Position numbers and translations under genes: made by a program. DNA of 64,000 nt, from contig NZ_KB910518.1 in assembly GCF_000374185.1 (NCBI RefSeq), forward strand, positions 5,008,530 through 5,072,529, written 5' to 3'. A model generated the notes under the pieces. The model made no database searches. It was not told where the DNA came from and worked only from the letters and a program-made list of their open reading frames with translations. Numbering within the stretch: position 1 is the stretch's first letter; every line of letters starts with the position of its first letter. This DNA comes from Paenibacillus sp. HW567 (GTDB lineage Bacteria > Bacillota > Bacilli > Paenibacillales > Paenibacillaceae). Shown here piece by piece: positions 1 to 8,603 of the stretch.

Positions 1-1
1 T

Positions 2-262
2 GAATGCTTTGAATTAGAATGCGATAGAAAAGAAATAGTTGAAAATGAGTTTTTTAATTATTTAACGAAGAATTCTTCTTCAGCAAGAGGGGTCTACCCC
101 TCATATCTTGATGTTAGCGGTCTGAGAATGGAGGAAATAGAAAAAGATGAGCTAATATCTCAGTTAGCTTCTCAAGTGAGTCATCTTTATTTAATGATTT
201 ATGATTATGAAAATGCAGAAGGAGTCCCTTTTTTCCGAAAAGAACTACGGTGGTTCATTTAA
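2..262 (+). CDS. C-terminal end of an unknown protein (5' truncated by window edge)
   Basis: An open frame runs from the window edge to a TAA at 260-262 and gives the last 86 residues of a protein. It begins ECFELECDRKEIVENEF and ends with a Tyr/Asp/Glu-rich stretch and KELRWFI. It is acidic, uses AT-rich codons unlike the genes that follow, and has no membrane segment. I recognise no family. The AT-rich composition and the decayed gene just downstream suggest accessory DNA. That this is coding rests only on frame openness and plausible protein composition. Confidence 0.5.
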   Translation, partial: ECFELECDRKEIVENEFFNYLTKNSSSARGVYPSYLDVSGLRMEEIEKDELISQLASQVSHLYLMIYDYENAEGVPFFRKELRWFI

Positions 263-450
263 CCTCAATTTAACAAATCAGCTCTTGACGATTAACCAAT
301 ATTCGCGAATTCAAGCGCTGATTGTTCACCTTTTATCTTACTAGGCATTCCTTTGTGTTCGCTGATCCTCGTTATTACCTGAATTTTAAAACAACAATAC
401 GGCGTCCTTTCCTTTTTCACTGTTACTGCTCATATCTCCTTAGAATTTCA

Positions 451-676
451 ATGAAAATTGAATACATTTAATTTCAGTTATCCTTTTATGTGTAACGCTG
501 ATTGTATGTACGTCTATATATGTTAATTATGATGAAAAGTCATCTCCACCTTTGGCCGATGCCTCAGAAGATTCAATATCTCAAAATATAATGCTGAGTC
601 TTAAAGAAATGGAGTTTTGATCTTTTATCGCCCTGATTTAGATAAATGGATTGAGTTTAATACCTCAATTAAATAA
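451..676 (+). pseudogene. Decayed small exported-protein gene (tentative)
   Basis: The stretch from 263 to 690 holds no intact gene. Within it, an ATG at 451 (MKIEYI) meets a stop. One frame over, a hydrophobic segment (HLISVILLCVTLIVCTSIYV) is followed by a polar tail ending KEMEF at a TGA. One more shift gives FYRPDLDKWIEFNTSIK and a TAA at 674-676. The run of signal-peptide, polar tail and C-terminus across three frames looks like a small secreted or lipoprotein gene with at least two frameshifts. The alternative is chance openness in AT-rich DNA. Confidence 0.25.
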
Positions 677-680
677 AGTT

Positions 681-731
681 CCCAAAAAAAACCCGGCCCC
701 TTCACCGCTGAAGCTAGTGAAGGGGCCGGGC
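681..731 (-). terminator. Intrinsic terminator of the leucine dehydrogenase gene
   Basis: A perfect 14-bp inverted repeat (CCCGGCCCCTTCAC at 692-705 with GTGAAGGGGCCGGG at 717-730) is followed on the minus strand by eight T residues. It lies 48 bases past the stop of the minus-strand dehydrogenase. Confidence 0.9.
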
Positions 732-778
732 TGTTTGCAGCGTCGGCAGTGATGACCAAGCTGCTGACCGCAGCAGGA

Positions 779-1873
779 TTATCTTCTGCTCAGGACGTGG
801 TGGTTGTCACGCAGGAACGTGCTGCGGCTGTTCCGCAGCAGGGAAATCCGCTCCTGTGCAAGGTGATCTGCCGCCGCGTAGGTTGGAATTCCGCTGGTGC
901 GGGAGATTTCCAATACGCGGGTGATGCTGTCATAGATTTTGGCAATTTGCTTGAATGCCCGTTCCTTGTTGTAGCCATTCAGCTCATCGGCCACATTAAT
1001 TACGCCACCGGCATTGATGACATAGTCGGGTGCATACACAATCCCCATCTCATGCAGGGCATCGCCATGACGCGGCTCCTTGAGCTGATTGTTGGCCGCA
1101 CCGGCGACAACCCTTGCCTTAAGGAGTGGAAGCGACGCGTCGTTGATGGTCGCGCCAAGTGCGCAAGGAGCATAGATATCGCTTTTGACAGAGACAATAT
1201 CTGCAGGATCAACCGCTTTGGCACCGTAAGCCTCTACCGCCCGGTTCACCGCTTCCTTATTGATATCCGTTACGATAAGCTGTGCGCCTTCCTCATGAAG
1301 ATATTTACAGAGCGTGAAGGAGACATTGCCCACCCCTTGAACTGCAACAGTCTTGCCTTCCAGCGAGTCGCTGCCAAAAGCCGCCTTAGCCGCCGCCTTC
1401 ATGCCTTGATATACCCCGAAGGCCGTCGCCGGCGAAGGATTGCCTGAAGAACCGTAAGTAGCCGAAATTCCGGTAACGTAATCCGTTTCCTGATGAATGA
1501 TATCCATATCCGCTTCCGTGGTGCCTACATCCTCGGCTGTAATGTAGCGGCCGTTCAAACCCTGTATGTATCTGCCGAAGGCACGGAACATCGCCTCGTT
1601 TTTATCCTTTTTAGGGTCCCCGATGATCACTGTCTTGCCGCCGCCCAGATTCAGCCCGGCCACGGCATTTTTGTAGGTCATGCCTTTGGACAGCCGGAGC
1701 GCATCCACAACCGCCTCTTCCTCTGATGCATACGTCCACATTCTTGTTCCACCTAGTGCGGGACCCAGTGTCGTGTCATGAATGGCGATAATAGCTTTTA
1801 ACCCCGATGCCTTATCCTGACAAAACAACAGCTCTTCGTAATCGTCCCGCTCCATTGCTGCAAACAATTCCAT
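779..1873 (-). CDS. bcd: Leucine dehydrogenase (Glu/Leu/Phe/Val dehydrogenase family)
   Basis: NAD-dependent oxidative deamination of leucine, valine and isoleucine to 2-oxo acids, in the cytosol. The N-terminus MELFAAMERDDYEELLFCQD and the block LGPALGGTRMWTY are diagnostic of leucine dehydrogenase. The catalytic-lysine region reads GLNLGGGKTVIIGDP. The NAD fold appears as VAVQGVGNVS with the acidic residue in VTDIN, then GAANNQL and INAGGVINVADE. I chose ATG at 1873 (364 residues, the family length), which has AGGAG 11 bases upstream. An ATG nine bases earlier lies only 2 bases from that site. It stands alone without ptb/buk neighbours and ends in a strong terminator. The Rossmann half and catalytic half are both complete. 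Confidence 0.93.
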   Translation of the reverse strand: MELFAAMERDDYEELLFCQDKASGLKAIIAIHDTTLGPALGGTRMWTYASEEEAVVDALRLSKGMTYKNAVAGLNLGGGKTVIIGDPKKDKNEAMFRAFGRYIQGLNGRYITAEDVGTTEADMDIIHQETDYVTGISATYGSSGNPSPATAFGVYQGMKAAAKAAFGSDSLEGKTVAVQGVGNVSFTLCKYLHEEGAQLIVTDINKEAVNRAVEAYGAKAVDPADIVSVKSDIYAPCALGATINDASLPLLKARVVAGAANNQLKEPRHGDALHEMGIVYAPDYVINAGGVINVADELNGYNKERAFKQIAKIYDSITRVLEISRTSGIPTYAAADHLAQERISLLRNSRSTFLRDNHHVLSRR

Positions 1874-2065
1874 TGGTCTCATTTCTCCTGTCTCTGCTTT
1901 TCTTCGCGTTATGTTTCATAACAAAATTAGTACTTCCAGAGCGCATTGTCAATGCCATTTGTCCGCGTACGGTGGATTTTTTTCCGCATTTCGCTCGAAA
2001 TCAACATTAACTTAACCCTAAATGTCATAACCGTGTTAGACATGAACGCAGCTTGCTTTGCTATT

Positions 2066-2392
2066 CTATTCCCAATACTCGTCCGGCCGGTATTCAATTT
2101 CCGACTGCACCGCTATCGTCAGACACCCGGAAGAACTGTCGTAATTCACCTGATTGTCGCCAACATAATACCAGTGCTTGACCACCCGGCCGCCTGCCGG
2201 CTCCTCGAAACGAAAAACATTCAGCTCAGCCTTGAGCGCGACCACTGCCTCCCCTTTATCTGCCGGAACACCGCATAAGGTAATCAGCGTCAGACCGCCC
2301 TCATGATCAAAGGTATAGGTCAGGCCGTCCGTGCTGCTGAGGAGCATGCGCCCTGTTACGGCATGCTTAACCAGTACTCTCTCCTGTGCCAT
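2066..2392 (-). CDS. Conserved-looking hypothetical protein, 108 residues
   Basis: I do not recognise this family. The product is a soluble, slightly acidic 108-residue protein with no signal peptide or membrane segment. It carries beta-rich stretches (LLSSTDGLTYTFDHEGGLTLITL, split here by loops) and several aromatic residues near the end (HWYYVGDNQVNYD, YRPDEYWE). The start is supported by AAGGAGG 7 bases upstream of the ATG. It lies 32 bases downstream of the pirin gene on the same strand, so co-transcription is likely. Confidence 0.75.
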   Translation of the reverse strand: MAQERVLVKHAVTGRMLLSSTDGLTYTFDHEGGLTLITLCGVPADKGEAVVALKAELNVFRFEEPAGGRVVKHWYYVGDNQVNYDSSSGCLTIAVQSEIEYRPDEYWE

Positions 2393-2424
2393 GATATATT
2401 CCTCCTTGTAGGTATGAATGGACC

Positions 2425-3126
2425 TTATGGCAGATCAATCAGCATTACAAAAACGTCTTCGCCAGCGGCCAGATTCAGCTCGCTAAGGTCTTCGATCCGT
2501 GCGGAATCCCCCGGATGCAGCAGCTTGTCCCCGTTCAGCTTAAGCTGACCCTCTATTAAATGTATATAAATCCGCCGTCCCTGCGGCTGCCGGTAATCCA
2601 GTTGTTCACCGGCTTGCAAGCGGCTGAGATAAATCGTCATATCCTGGGCAATATCAACAGCCTCCGTCAAGCCATTGGCAGAAACTACAGGCAGCAGTGT
2701 GCCATGAAGCTTCGCCGGATCAAACCGGCTTGTACGATATGAAGGTGAGGTGCTACGAGTGCGTGGCATGAACCACAACTGCAGGAGCCGCACCGGCTCG
2801 GTATCCGAAGGATTATGCTCCGTATGAATGACCCCTGTCCCTGCCGACATCCGCTGAATACCGCCGAAGGTCGTTTCGGCCACATTCCCCAGGTTATCTT
2901 CATGGCGGAGCCTTCCGGACAACACGATGGAGACAATCTCCATATCGCTGTGCGGATGGGCGCCAAACCCTCTCCCCGGAGCGATAATGTCATCATTGCA
3001 GACGCGCATCGGCCCAAAGGCCGTATTGGCAGGATCATAGTAATCACCGAACGAAAAGCTATGTGTCCCTTTCAGCCAGCCGTGGTCAAAGCGATGGGCG
3101 GATTCCGCCGGATATACTTGAATCAT
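2425..3126 (-). CDS. Pirin family protein (YhhW/YhaK-like bicupin)
   Basis: A pirin-type bicupin of about 233 residues. Family members bind one metal ion in the N-terminal cupin, and some oxidise quercetin in vitro. The metal site is visible as GFGAHPHSDMEIVSIV and GVIHTEHNPSDTEPVRLLQLW (two close His, a distal His and a Glu). The C-terminal cupin lacks such ligands, as usual. I set the start at ATG 3126 (MIQVYPAESAHRFDHGW), which has AGGAGG upstream. A longer open frame extends to 3195 but adds residues the family lacks. Substrate here is unknown; a stress or redox role is inference. Confidence 0.88.
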   Translation of the reverse strand: MIQVYPAESAHRFDHGWLKGTHSFSFGDYYDPANTAFGPMRVCNDDIIAPGRGFGAHPHSDMEIVSIVLSGRLRHEDNLGNVAETTFGGIQRMSAGTGVIHTEHNPSDTEPVRLLQLWFMPRTRSTSPSYRTSRFDPAKLHGTLLPVVSANGLTEAVDIAQDMTIYLSRLQAGEQLDYRQPQGRRIYIHLIEGQLKLNGDKLLHPGDSARIEDLSELNLAAGEDVFVMLIDLP

Positions 3127-3278
3127 GTGATCCCTCCTATTATAAATAACTGGTGCAGGCATGTTCAGCACACAGTGAAGCAGCCCGCTAACCATAGTTT
3201 AGCAGAAAGCGCCGGAAACCAAAAATAGGCAGCCCCGGCCTAAAGCCCCCTAACGAGCAGACCCGCCCCGAGCGGGAA

Positions 3279-3325
3279 AAGCCGGCTGCGCCTCTCCTCT
3301 TGAGGATAACGCCAGCCGGCTGCGT
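3279..3325 (-). terminator. Probable terminator of the nitroreductase gene
   Basis: AGCCGGCTG and CAGCCGGCT form a 9-bp stem around a loop that itself contains CCTC/GAGG. On the minus strand the stem runs into TTTT. It sits just after the stop of the nitroreductase gene. The T-run is short, so efficiency is uncertain. Confidence 0.55.
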
Positions 3326-3358
3326 GAACTTATATAGAGTATGGATGAGAGAGTGAGT

Positions 3359-4006
3359 TTAAGCCTGGAATCCATTCCAGTGAACGACCGCTTCCAGCGG
3401 CAACCGGCCTGTCGGCCGTCCTTCGACGGCGGCCTTGCCCAGCGCGATCAGCATCACCGGCACATAACGCCCGGAAATCTGGAACAGCTCCTTGAGCCCG
3501 GCAGGATCGAAACCGCCCATTGGCACCGTGTCATAACCTCTCGCTTTGGCTGCCAGCATCAGTTGCATGGATACCAGTCCGCCATCAACCAGAGCGATGT
3601 CCTCCTGCTTCTCCAGCGGCATGCTGGAATAGCCTTCACGGCTCCGCTTGGCCATTGCTGCGGCGACATCCTCAGGCATAAGACCTGTAGCGCTGGCATG
3701 CCCATAGATTGTGTCTGCATTGCTGTAGGCTTCGGTATCGCCCAGTACGGCAATTACCGCCGAGGCCTCCGTCACCTGCGCCTGATTGAACGCGATTGGC
3801 AGCAGCTTCTCTTTTATTTCCTGATCCGTAATGACAATGAACCGCCACGGCTGAAGATTGGAGGAAGATGGCGCAAGTGTTGCTTCTGTAAGAAGCTCCT
3901 TGATCTCCTCATCGGAAATTTTCCAGGAGGAATCATATTTCCGCACCGAACGCCGTTCCCGGATCACCTTGCTAAATTCCTGTTCCACTTTCAATTCTGC
4001 TGCCAT
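3359..4006 (-). CDS. Nitroreductase family FMN-dependent oxidoreductase
   Basis: A 215-residue flavoprotein of the nitroreductase superfamily, which uses NAD(P)H to reduce quinones or nitro compounds. The FMN-phosphate signature is RERRSVRKY near residue 17, followed by EATLAPSSSNLQPWRFIVI. The later MLAAKARGYDTVPMGGFD is the usual FMN-contact region. GAGGAGG lies 8 bases before the ATG. It is downstream of, and on the same strand as, an Rrf2-type regulator gene 88 bases away, an arrangement common for redox-controlled nitroreductases. Regulation by that protein is inference. Confidence 0.9.
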   Translation of the reverse strand: MAAELKVEQEFSKVIRERRSVRKYDSSWKISDEEIKELLTEATLAPSSSNLQPWRFIVITDQEIKEKLLPIAFNQAQVTEASAVIAVLGDTEAYSNADTIYGHASATGLMPEDVAAAMAKRSREGYSSMPLEKQEDIALVDGGLVSMQLMLAAKARGYDTVPMGGFDPAGLKELFQISGRYVPVMLIALGKAAVEGRPTGRLPLEAVVHWNGFQA

Positions 4007-4093
4007 AATCTAATCCTCCTCTTTCATATCCATATTTAGTGACTTTTAACTGTGACTTAACAAGCACAGTATAGTTCATGCCAAAGCCCCATG

Positions 4094-4531
4094 TCAACAT
4101 CCCGCTCTCCGTACGAGTTCAGCCAGAGTGTGCTTCTCCAGAACGCCCAGCACGCTCTGCTCCATCTCCTCCAGAATATCGCCGCAGGCGTCCTTCATTT
4201 GTGCTCCGAACGGGTTCGTGCACATCGTATCGGTAACCGCATTGCTGCGGGATTCGCCGACCTCCATCGCCCGGTAAATGTCCGCCAGCGTCAATTCCTC
4301 CGGCGACCGGTTGAGCATATAACCGCCATCCCGCCCTTCCCGGGTCACAAGGATATGCCCGCGGGTCAGCTTAGCCAGAGCTTTTCTTAACACCGTCGGC
4401 TCCGAAGATAAATGCACGGCGATTTCACAACTGGAACAGGTATTGCCTTTTTGAGCCATGATCACAAGAGCCTGCAAGACCAGAGCAAACGATTTATATT
4501 GGAGAGCTCCGCTGTTTCGTGTTTTTGCCAT
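4094..4531 (-). CDS. Rrf2 family transcriptional regulator
   Basis: A winged-helix regulator of about 145 residues. The N-terminal helix-turn-helix reads KGNTCSSCEIAVHLSSEPTVLRKALAKLTRGHILVTREGRDGGYML, the typical Rrf2 wing (GRDGGY). Cysteines occur at CSSC and at MC...AC about 13 residues apart in the C-terminal half. The canonical closely spaced three-cysteine iron-sulfur site is not evident, so a thiol or ligand sensor of the YwnA type is more likely. I chose ATG 4531, with AAGGAG 8 bases upstream, over a GTG start 21 bases earlier. It probably controls the adjacent nitroreductase. Confidence 0.88.
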   Translation of the reverse strand: MAKTRNSGALQYKSFALVLQALVIMAQKGNTCSSCEIAVHLSSEPTVLRKALAKLTRGHILVTREGRDGGYMLNRSPEELTLADIYRAMEVGESRSNAVTDTMCTNPFGAQMKDACGDILEEMEQSVLGVLEKHTLAELVRRAGC

Positions 4532-4601
4532 GTTTCCCGCTCCTTCCAGCACGTATACATCATTAAGTATAGAGCGCAGAGCCTATTTTGGCAAAATCCG
4601 T

Positions 4602-5174
4602 CTATATCGTAGATATTTGCATTTCGGAAACGATAAACCAGCTTTTGGATGTGCTGTCTTTGATATATACCTGGATAGAGTAGTTCCCTTTTTCAGTAAA
4701 AGTATAGGTATATTCCGCCGACTTGAACCAAAAGCTGTCCTTCTTCTCCTTAATTTGCTGATTATCGACTGTATCCATTTTGCCCAGGGGATTGGTGATC
4801 GTTATTTTCAGATCCGAGATATCCGTTTTCAAATGATCTACCTGCACCAGAACCGAAAAAGTACTGCTGGCCGCGCTTCTCACCTTGCCGAAGATCTTCC
4901 CCTGGTCATCCAGCAAAACCATGTTTACATTCGGCTTATAGATGCGGACCTCTTTCGCGGACTCATCCCAGGACAATACCGCATGCAGGTTCTCCGGCAA
5001 CTGTTCAATGGATAGGTACGCGTCCCCTTCCGACAGCAGACCTGAATGCTTCTGCAGCACATTGTTCACATAAACCGCAATGTCCGATTTACCTGCCGCA
5101 GCATACAGCAAGGTCCCTCCCGTAATCATCATCAGAATCACCGTCGACAAGATCAGCTTTTTCAAGTTGCGCAT
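4602..5174 (-). CDS. Exported stalk-domain-like hypothetical protein
   Basis: A 190-residue secreted protein. Residues 1-26 form a signal peptide (MRNLKKLILSTVILMMITGG then LLYAAAG). Residues 32-80 (VYVNNVLQ... YLSIEQLPENL ... WDESAKEVRIYKP) resemble the copper-amine-oxidase N-terminal or stalk domain common on Paenibacillus exported proteins. The rest (SVLVQVDHLKTDISDLKITITNP ... YTYTFTEKGNYSIQVYIKD) looks like an immunoglobulin-like beta sandwich. No catalytic motif is visible. Neighbours give no functional hint. Confidence 0.7.
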   Translation of the reverse strand: MRNLKKLILSTVILMMITGGTLLYAAAGKSDIAVYVNNVLQKHSGLLSEGDAYLSIEQLPENLHAVLSWDESAKEVRIYKPNVNMVLLDDQGKIFGKVRSAASSTFSVLVQVDHLKTDISDLKITITNPLGKMDTVDNQQIKEKKDSFWFKSAEYTYTFTEKGNYSIQVYIKDSTSKSWFIVSEMQISTI

Positions 5175-5242
5175 CCGTTCTCCCCCTCACGATAGGCCAT
5201 GCTGATTATACCTTCGAAATGGAAATAAGTTGCTCTTACACA

Positions 5243-5287
5243 TAAAACCGGCTGCGCACCTCCCATTAGGGACGGCGCACAGCCGGT
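5243..5287 (-). terminator. Terminator downstream of ppaC
   Basis: ACCGGCTGCGC pairs with GCGCACAGCCGGT with one bulge, and the minus strand continues TTTTATG. It lies about 55 bases past the ppaC stop. Confidence 0.7.
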
Positions 5288-5342
5288 AATATTAGCTTCT
5301 TATAGCTTTGCAAGCGGCAGGAGTCATGCTCCGGGGCTGCTT

Positions 5343-6275
5343 TTACAGCTTGGCGATGGTTTCGGTCAGCACCGGCACGATTTGCGATTTGCGGGAGACA
5401 ACGCCCTTCAGAAGCGCTTTGTTATCGTCCAGCTTCACGTTATAGGCCTGCTCTACAGCACCTGCCACACGGCCCAGAGCCAGTCCGACGGAATCATTGT
5501 TCAGAATATCCGTCACCACGAACAGGAACAGATCGAGACCCTTGTCCTTAATAATTGCGGTAAGGGCTGTTTCCAGTTCAGCTTGCTTGGAGAGCACATC
5601 GTTCACATCTACAGCATTCACCTGGGCAATCTCCACTTTGTGTTCACCCATTTTGAATTCCTTGGCATCCAGGGAGATCAGTTGGGCAATGCTCTTATCG
5701 CTAAGGTCGGCACCGGCTTTGAGCATGGCAAGTCCGTAGCTGTCAGCATCCACACCGGCGATTGCCGCCAGCTCGCGTGCAGCCGCCACATCCTGCTCGG
5801 TGCAGGTCGGGGATTTGAACAGCAGGGAGTCGGAAATGATTGCGGACAGCATCAGGCCGGCGATTTCCTTCGGAACGGCAACTCCGTTTTCTTTGTACAG
5901 CTTATTGAGGATAGTGGCTGTGCAGCCCACCGGTTCTGCACGATAGTACAGCGGATGAGCCGTTTCAAAGTTCGCGATCCGGTGGTGGTCGATAACCTCG
6001 ACAACACGGACCTGATCAATATCATTCGCGCTTTGCTGGCGTTCGTTATGGTCAACCAGAATTACCTGCCCAGCTTCGCCTGCCACATTCTCTACCAGGC
6101 GCGGCGCCTGCACCCCAAAGTGATCAAGCGCATACTGTGTTTCGCCGCTGACTTCGCCCAGACGGACCGGCTCGGCATCCCAGCCCAGTTCCTTCTTGAG
6201 CGCTGCATAAGCAATTGCCGAACAGATGGTATCCGTATCCGGATTTTTGTGTCCAAAGATCAAAGTTTTTTCCAT
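5343..6275 (-). CDS. ppaC: Manganese-dependent inorganic pyrophosphatase (family II, DHH)
   Basis: Cytosolic hydrolysis of pyrophosphate to phosphate, which drives biosynthetic reactions. All family II marks are present: GHKNPDTDTI at the N-terminus (metal ligands), LVDHNE, the DHH motif in VIDHHRIANF and the C-terminal substrate-binding SRKSQIVP. The start at ATG 6275 gives 310 residues, matching the family length, and has AAGGAG 7 bases upstream. The open frame extends 32 codons further but without family similarity. It lies 99 bases after the ECF ATPase gene and appears to be a separate unit. Confidence 0.96.
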   Translation of the reverse strand: MEKTLIFGHKNPDTDTICSAIAYAALKKELGWDAEPVRLGEVSGETQYALDHFGVQAPRLVENVAGEAGQVILVDHNERQQSANDIDQVRVVEVIDHHRIANFETAHPLYYRAEPVGCTATILNKLYKENGVAVPKEIAGLMLSAIISDSLLFKSPTCTEQDVAAARELAAIAGVDADSYGLAMLKAGADLSDKSIAQLISLDAKEFKMGEHKVEIAQVNAVDVNDVLSKQAELETALTAIIKDKGLDLFLFVVTDILNNDSVGLALGRVAGAVEQAYNVKLDDNKALLKGVVSRKSQIVPVLTETIAKL

Positions 6276-6374
6276 TTCCAATCTCCTTACTTTGTTTTTT
6301 GTGAGAATAATATACCATACATTGATAGGAGCCCGCCAGATTGGAGGACGGCCCCCTTCAGTTCCATGCATTAT

Positions 6375-7910
6375 TTACGTGCCGATTCTGTCCAGGAACG
6401 GGGACTCCGGGTTCAATTGCAAGGTTTGCATTAAATCCATAATTACAGAAATGGTGTTTGCCGTAACCGGAATGTCTCCCTGCAGCTTCTTCTCCCCGAA
6501 AAAGAGCACCCGGTCACATGCGCCGCATACCAGTTCATAGTCATGTGTAATTACCAGCACCGTTACCCCGGATGCAGCCATTTGCCGGATAAGCCGGACA
6601 ACACGGCGCATGTTTTCCCCGTCCAGCCCGGAGGTAGGCTCGTCCAGAAGGAGGACATCCGGTCTATTCATCAGGCCGGCGGCAAAGGTTAGACGCTGCT
6701 TTTGCCCGCCTGACAGCGAAGCGGGATGATGTTCGCGGAATGCCCATAAATCAAGCTCCTTCAACAAGGCCTCTGCCCGCCCGGCGGCGCCGTCTTCCTT
6801 CTCATGCGTCATCAGCAATTCATTCAGCACACTATCCGAGAATAGCTGATAGTCGCTGTCCTGCATGACAAACCCTATTTTCCCCAGTCGGCTCTTAGCC
6901 TTCTCCGTCTTACCGTTCATTTGTATGATTCCTGCCTGCTCCTTAAGCAAGCCGCATAAAGTTCGGGCCAACGTCGTTTTGCCGACGCCATTGGGTCCGG
7001 TAATCGCTGCAACCTCACCCCCACCCAAACAAAAGCTTATTTCCTCCAGCACCGTCTGTCTGAATTTCCCGGGAGCAATGGACGTTTGATAGAGGGCGAT
7101 TCGTTCCTGCCGCTCCTTCCGATCCTGCCGGTCCACTGCTAAGGTCCATGCATCTCCCCGGATAACGGGCGAACGCAGGCCGTAGCTCTCCAATTGAACA
7201 GGAGTCAGGGCGAGCAGCTCCGCCGGTGTCCATTCCGCGGTTATTTCCCCGTTGGTCATATACATGATGCGGTCAGCGAGCGGCAGTAAATAATACAGCC
7301 TGTGCTCGGCAATAATCATTGTCTTTCCGTTTGCCTTCAAAAGCGCCAGACTTTCCGCTAATTGCTTCGTTGCCGCCATATCCAGATTGGCGGAAGGCTC
7401 ATCCATTACGAACAGTCCGGGGTCAGTAAGGCGGGCGGAAGCGACCGCTATCTTTTGTTTTTCTCCGCTGGACAGCCGGTGGACCTCATTCGGCAGCAGA
7501 TGGGTGATACGAATCTCCTCGGCAAGCCTGCCTACCCGATCCCGGATCAGCTCCGGGGCCATTCCGTAATTTTCACCGCTGAAGGATATTTCGTCTTCCA
7601 CAACTGAGGTGAAAAATTGACTCCGCGAATCCTGGAATACACTGCCGACAATTCCTCCGAAGCGCCACGGCTCCATTTCCTTCACGTTTGTTTGCTTAAG
7701 CTTGACTGTGCCTGTTAATTTCCCTTCATAGAAATTGGGGATCAATCCGTTTATAAGCCGGGTTAGTGTTGTTTTCCCGCTCCCGGAAGGCCCCGTTAAT
7801 ACGACGCATTCCCCCTCATAAACGGTTAGATCCACCTGATTTAATTGCTCATAGGAATCATTGTATTGAAAAGAAACCTTGTTCAGCTCGACTATCGCTT
7901 GTTTGCCCAT
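6375..7910 (-). CDS. Double ATPase subunit of an ECF-type transporter (EcfA-EcfA' fusion)
   Basis: Two ABC ATPase domains fused in 511 residues. The first has GPSGSGKTT, LSSGEKQK and LFVMDEPS. The second has GPNGVGKTT, LSGGQKQR and VLLLDEPT. Such fusions power energy-coupling-factor importers in the membrane. It is the last gene of a tight minus-strand operon (S component, two ABC half-transporters, EcfT, this gene), 6 bases after EcfT. The transported compound is inferred from Fur-like sites and a PchR-like regulator upstream, namely an iron chelate or a compound linked to one. The first signature motif is degenerate (LSSGE), which is tolerated in ECF ATPases. Confidence 0.88.
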   Translation of the reverse strand: MGKQAIVELNKVSFQYNDSYEQLNQVDLTVYEGECVVLTGPSGSGKTTLTRLINGLIPNFYEGKLTGTVKLKQTNVKEMEPWRFGGIVGSVFQDSRSQFFTSVVEDEISFSGENYGMAPELIRDRVGRLAEEIRITHLLPNEVHRLSSGEKQKIAVASARLTDPGLFVMDEPSANLDMAATKQLAESLALLKANGKTMIIAEHRLYYLLPLADRIMYMTNGEITAEWTPAELLALTPVQLESYGLRSPVIRGDAWTLAVDRQDRKERQERIALYQTSIAPGKFRQTVLEEISFCLGGGEVAAITGPNGVGKTTLARTLCGLLKEQAGIIQMNGKTEKAKSRLGKIGFVMQDSDYQLFSDSVLNELLMTHEKEDGAAGRAEALLKELDLWAFREHHPASLSGGQKQRLTFAAGLMNRPDVLLLDEPTSGLDGENMRRVVRLIRQMAASGVTVLVITHDYELVCGACDRVLFFGEKKLQGDIPVTANTISVIMDLMQTLQLNPESPFLDRIGT

Positions 7911-7916
7911 GATCCT

Positions 7917-8600
7917 CTACCCTCCGCATCGGAATACGGCCACTAACCAGCCCGTATAAGCCGCCAGCACTATAATGTCTTGCAGCCCAAACGATACGTT
8001 GTGGATGCTCGTTTTATTGCCTGGGCAATCAATTCCCTTAACCGTTGCCGAGGCAGCCAGCTCATCTGAAAGCTTCAAGCTTCTCATTAGCAGCGGCATT
8101 ATGGTGTATTCATAGGTGCGCATAGGACGCAGCCAATTCTTCGGAGAAGTGATGGAGACGCCTCTTAATTTCGCGGACACCTGAATCGCTTCATATTCCA
8201 GTCTCATCACCGGCATAAACCGGAAGCTGACGGCAAGCGAAATGAGCAGACCCCTGGGCAGGCGCAGCAGGGTCAATGCAGCCAGCAGCTTGCCGGATGG
8301 AACCTTTCCTAGCGAGCCTGCCCCCATGATTACCGGGAGGAAGCGCAAGCCCAGATAGGTCATGAATCTTAAGGAGGCCAATACGCCGCTTCCTGCCCCG
8401 GCAAGCAGTTCCTGAAGGATCATCAGCAATGCAGCAATGACAAGACCCCGCACCGCATGTGTATACATGCCTTGAGCAAGCAAGTAGACCGCCATAAAAG
8501 CGATGACCAGCCACAGCTTGTTCATATCGGCCAAAAAGACGGCCACGCTCGTAATCAGCACCACGAGCAGTTGCGTGCGCGGGTCAAAGGTTGCGCGCAT
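7917..8600 (-). CDS. EcfT-like transmembrane coupling protein of the ECF transporter
   Basis: A 227-residue membrane protein with about five hydrophobic segments (LLVVLITSVAVFLADM, LWLVIAFMAVYLL and others). It carries two cytoplasmic coupling motifs of the ARG type, seen as VSAKLRGVSI and ASATVKGIDC; the second is VKG rather than ARG. EcfT proteins clamp the ATPases and hold the substrate-binding S component. The start overlaps nothing and follows the upstream half-transporter stop by 3 bases, indicating translational coupling. Confidence 0.87.
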   Translation of the reverse strand: MRATFDPRTQLLVVLITSVAVFLADMNKLWLVIAFMAVYLLAQGMYTHAVRGLVIAALLMILQELLAGAGSGVLASLRFMTYLGLRFLPVIMGAGSLGKVPSGKLLAALTLLRLPRGLLISLAVSFRFMPVMRLEYEAIQVSAKLRGVSITSPKNWLRPMRTYEYTIMPLLMRSLKLSDELAASATVKGIDCPGNKTSIHNVSFGLQDIIVLAAYTGWLVAVFRCGG

Positions 8601-8603
8601 CGG

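Noticed and set aside
749..1447. 232-residue plus-strand frame opposite leucine dehydrogenase
   Set aside because: It is the antisense shadow of a clear enzyme gene and lacks a ribosome site or recognisable protein features.
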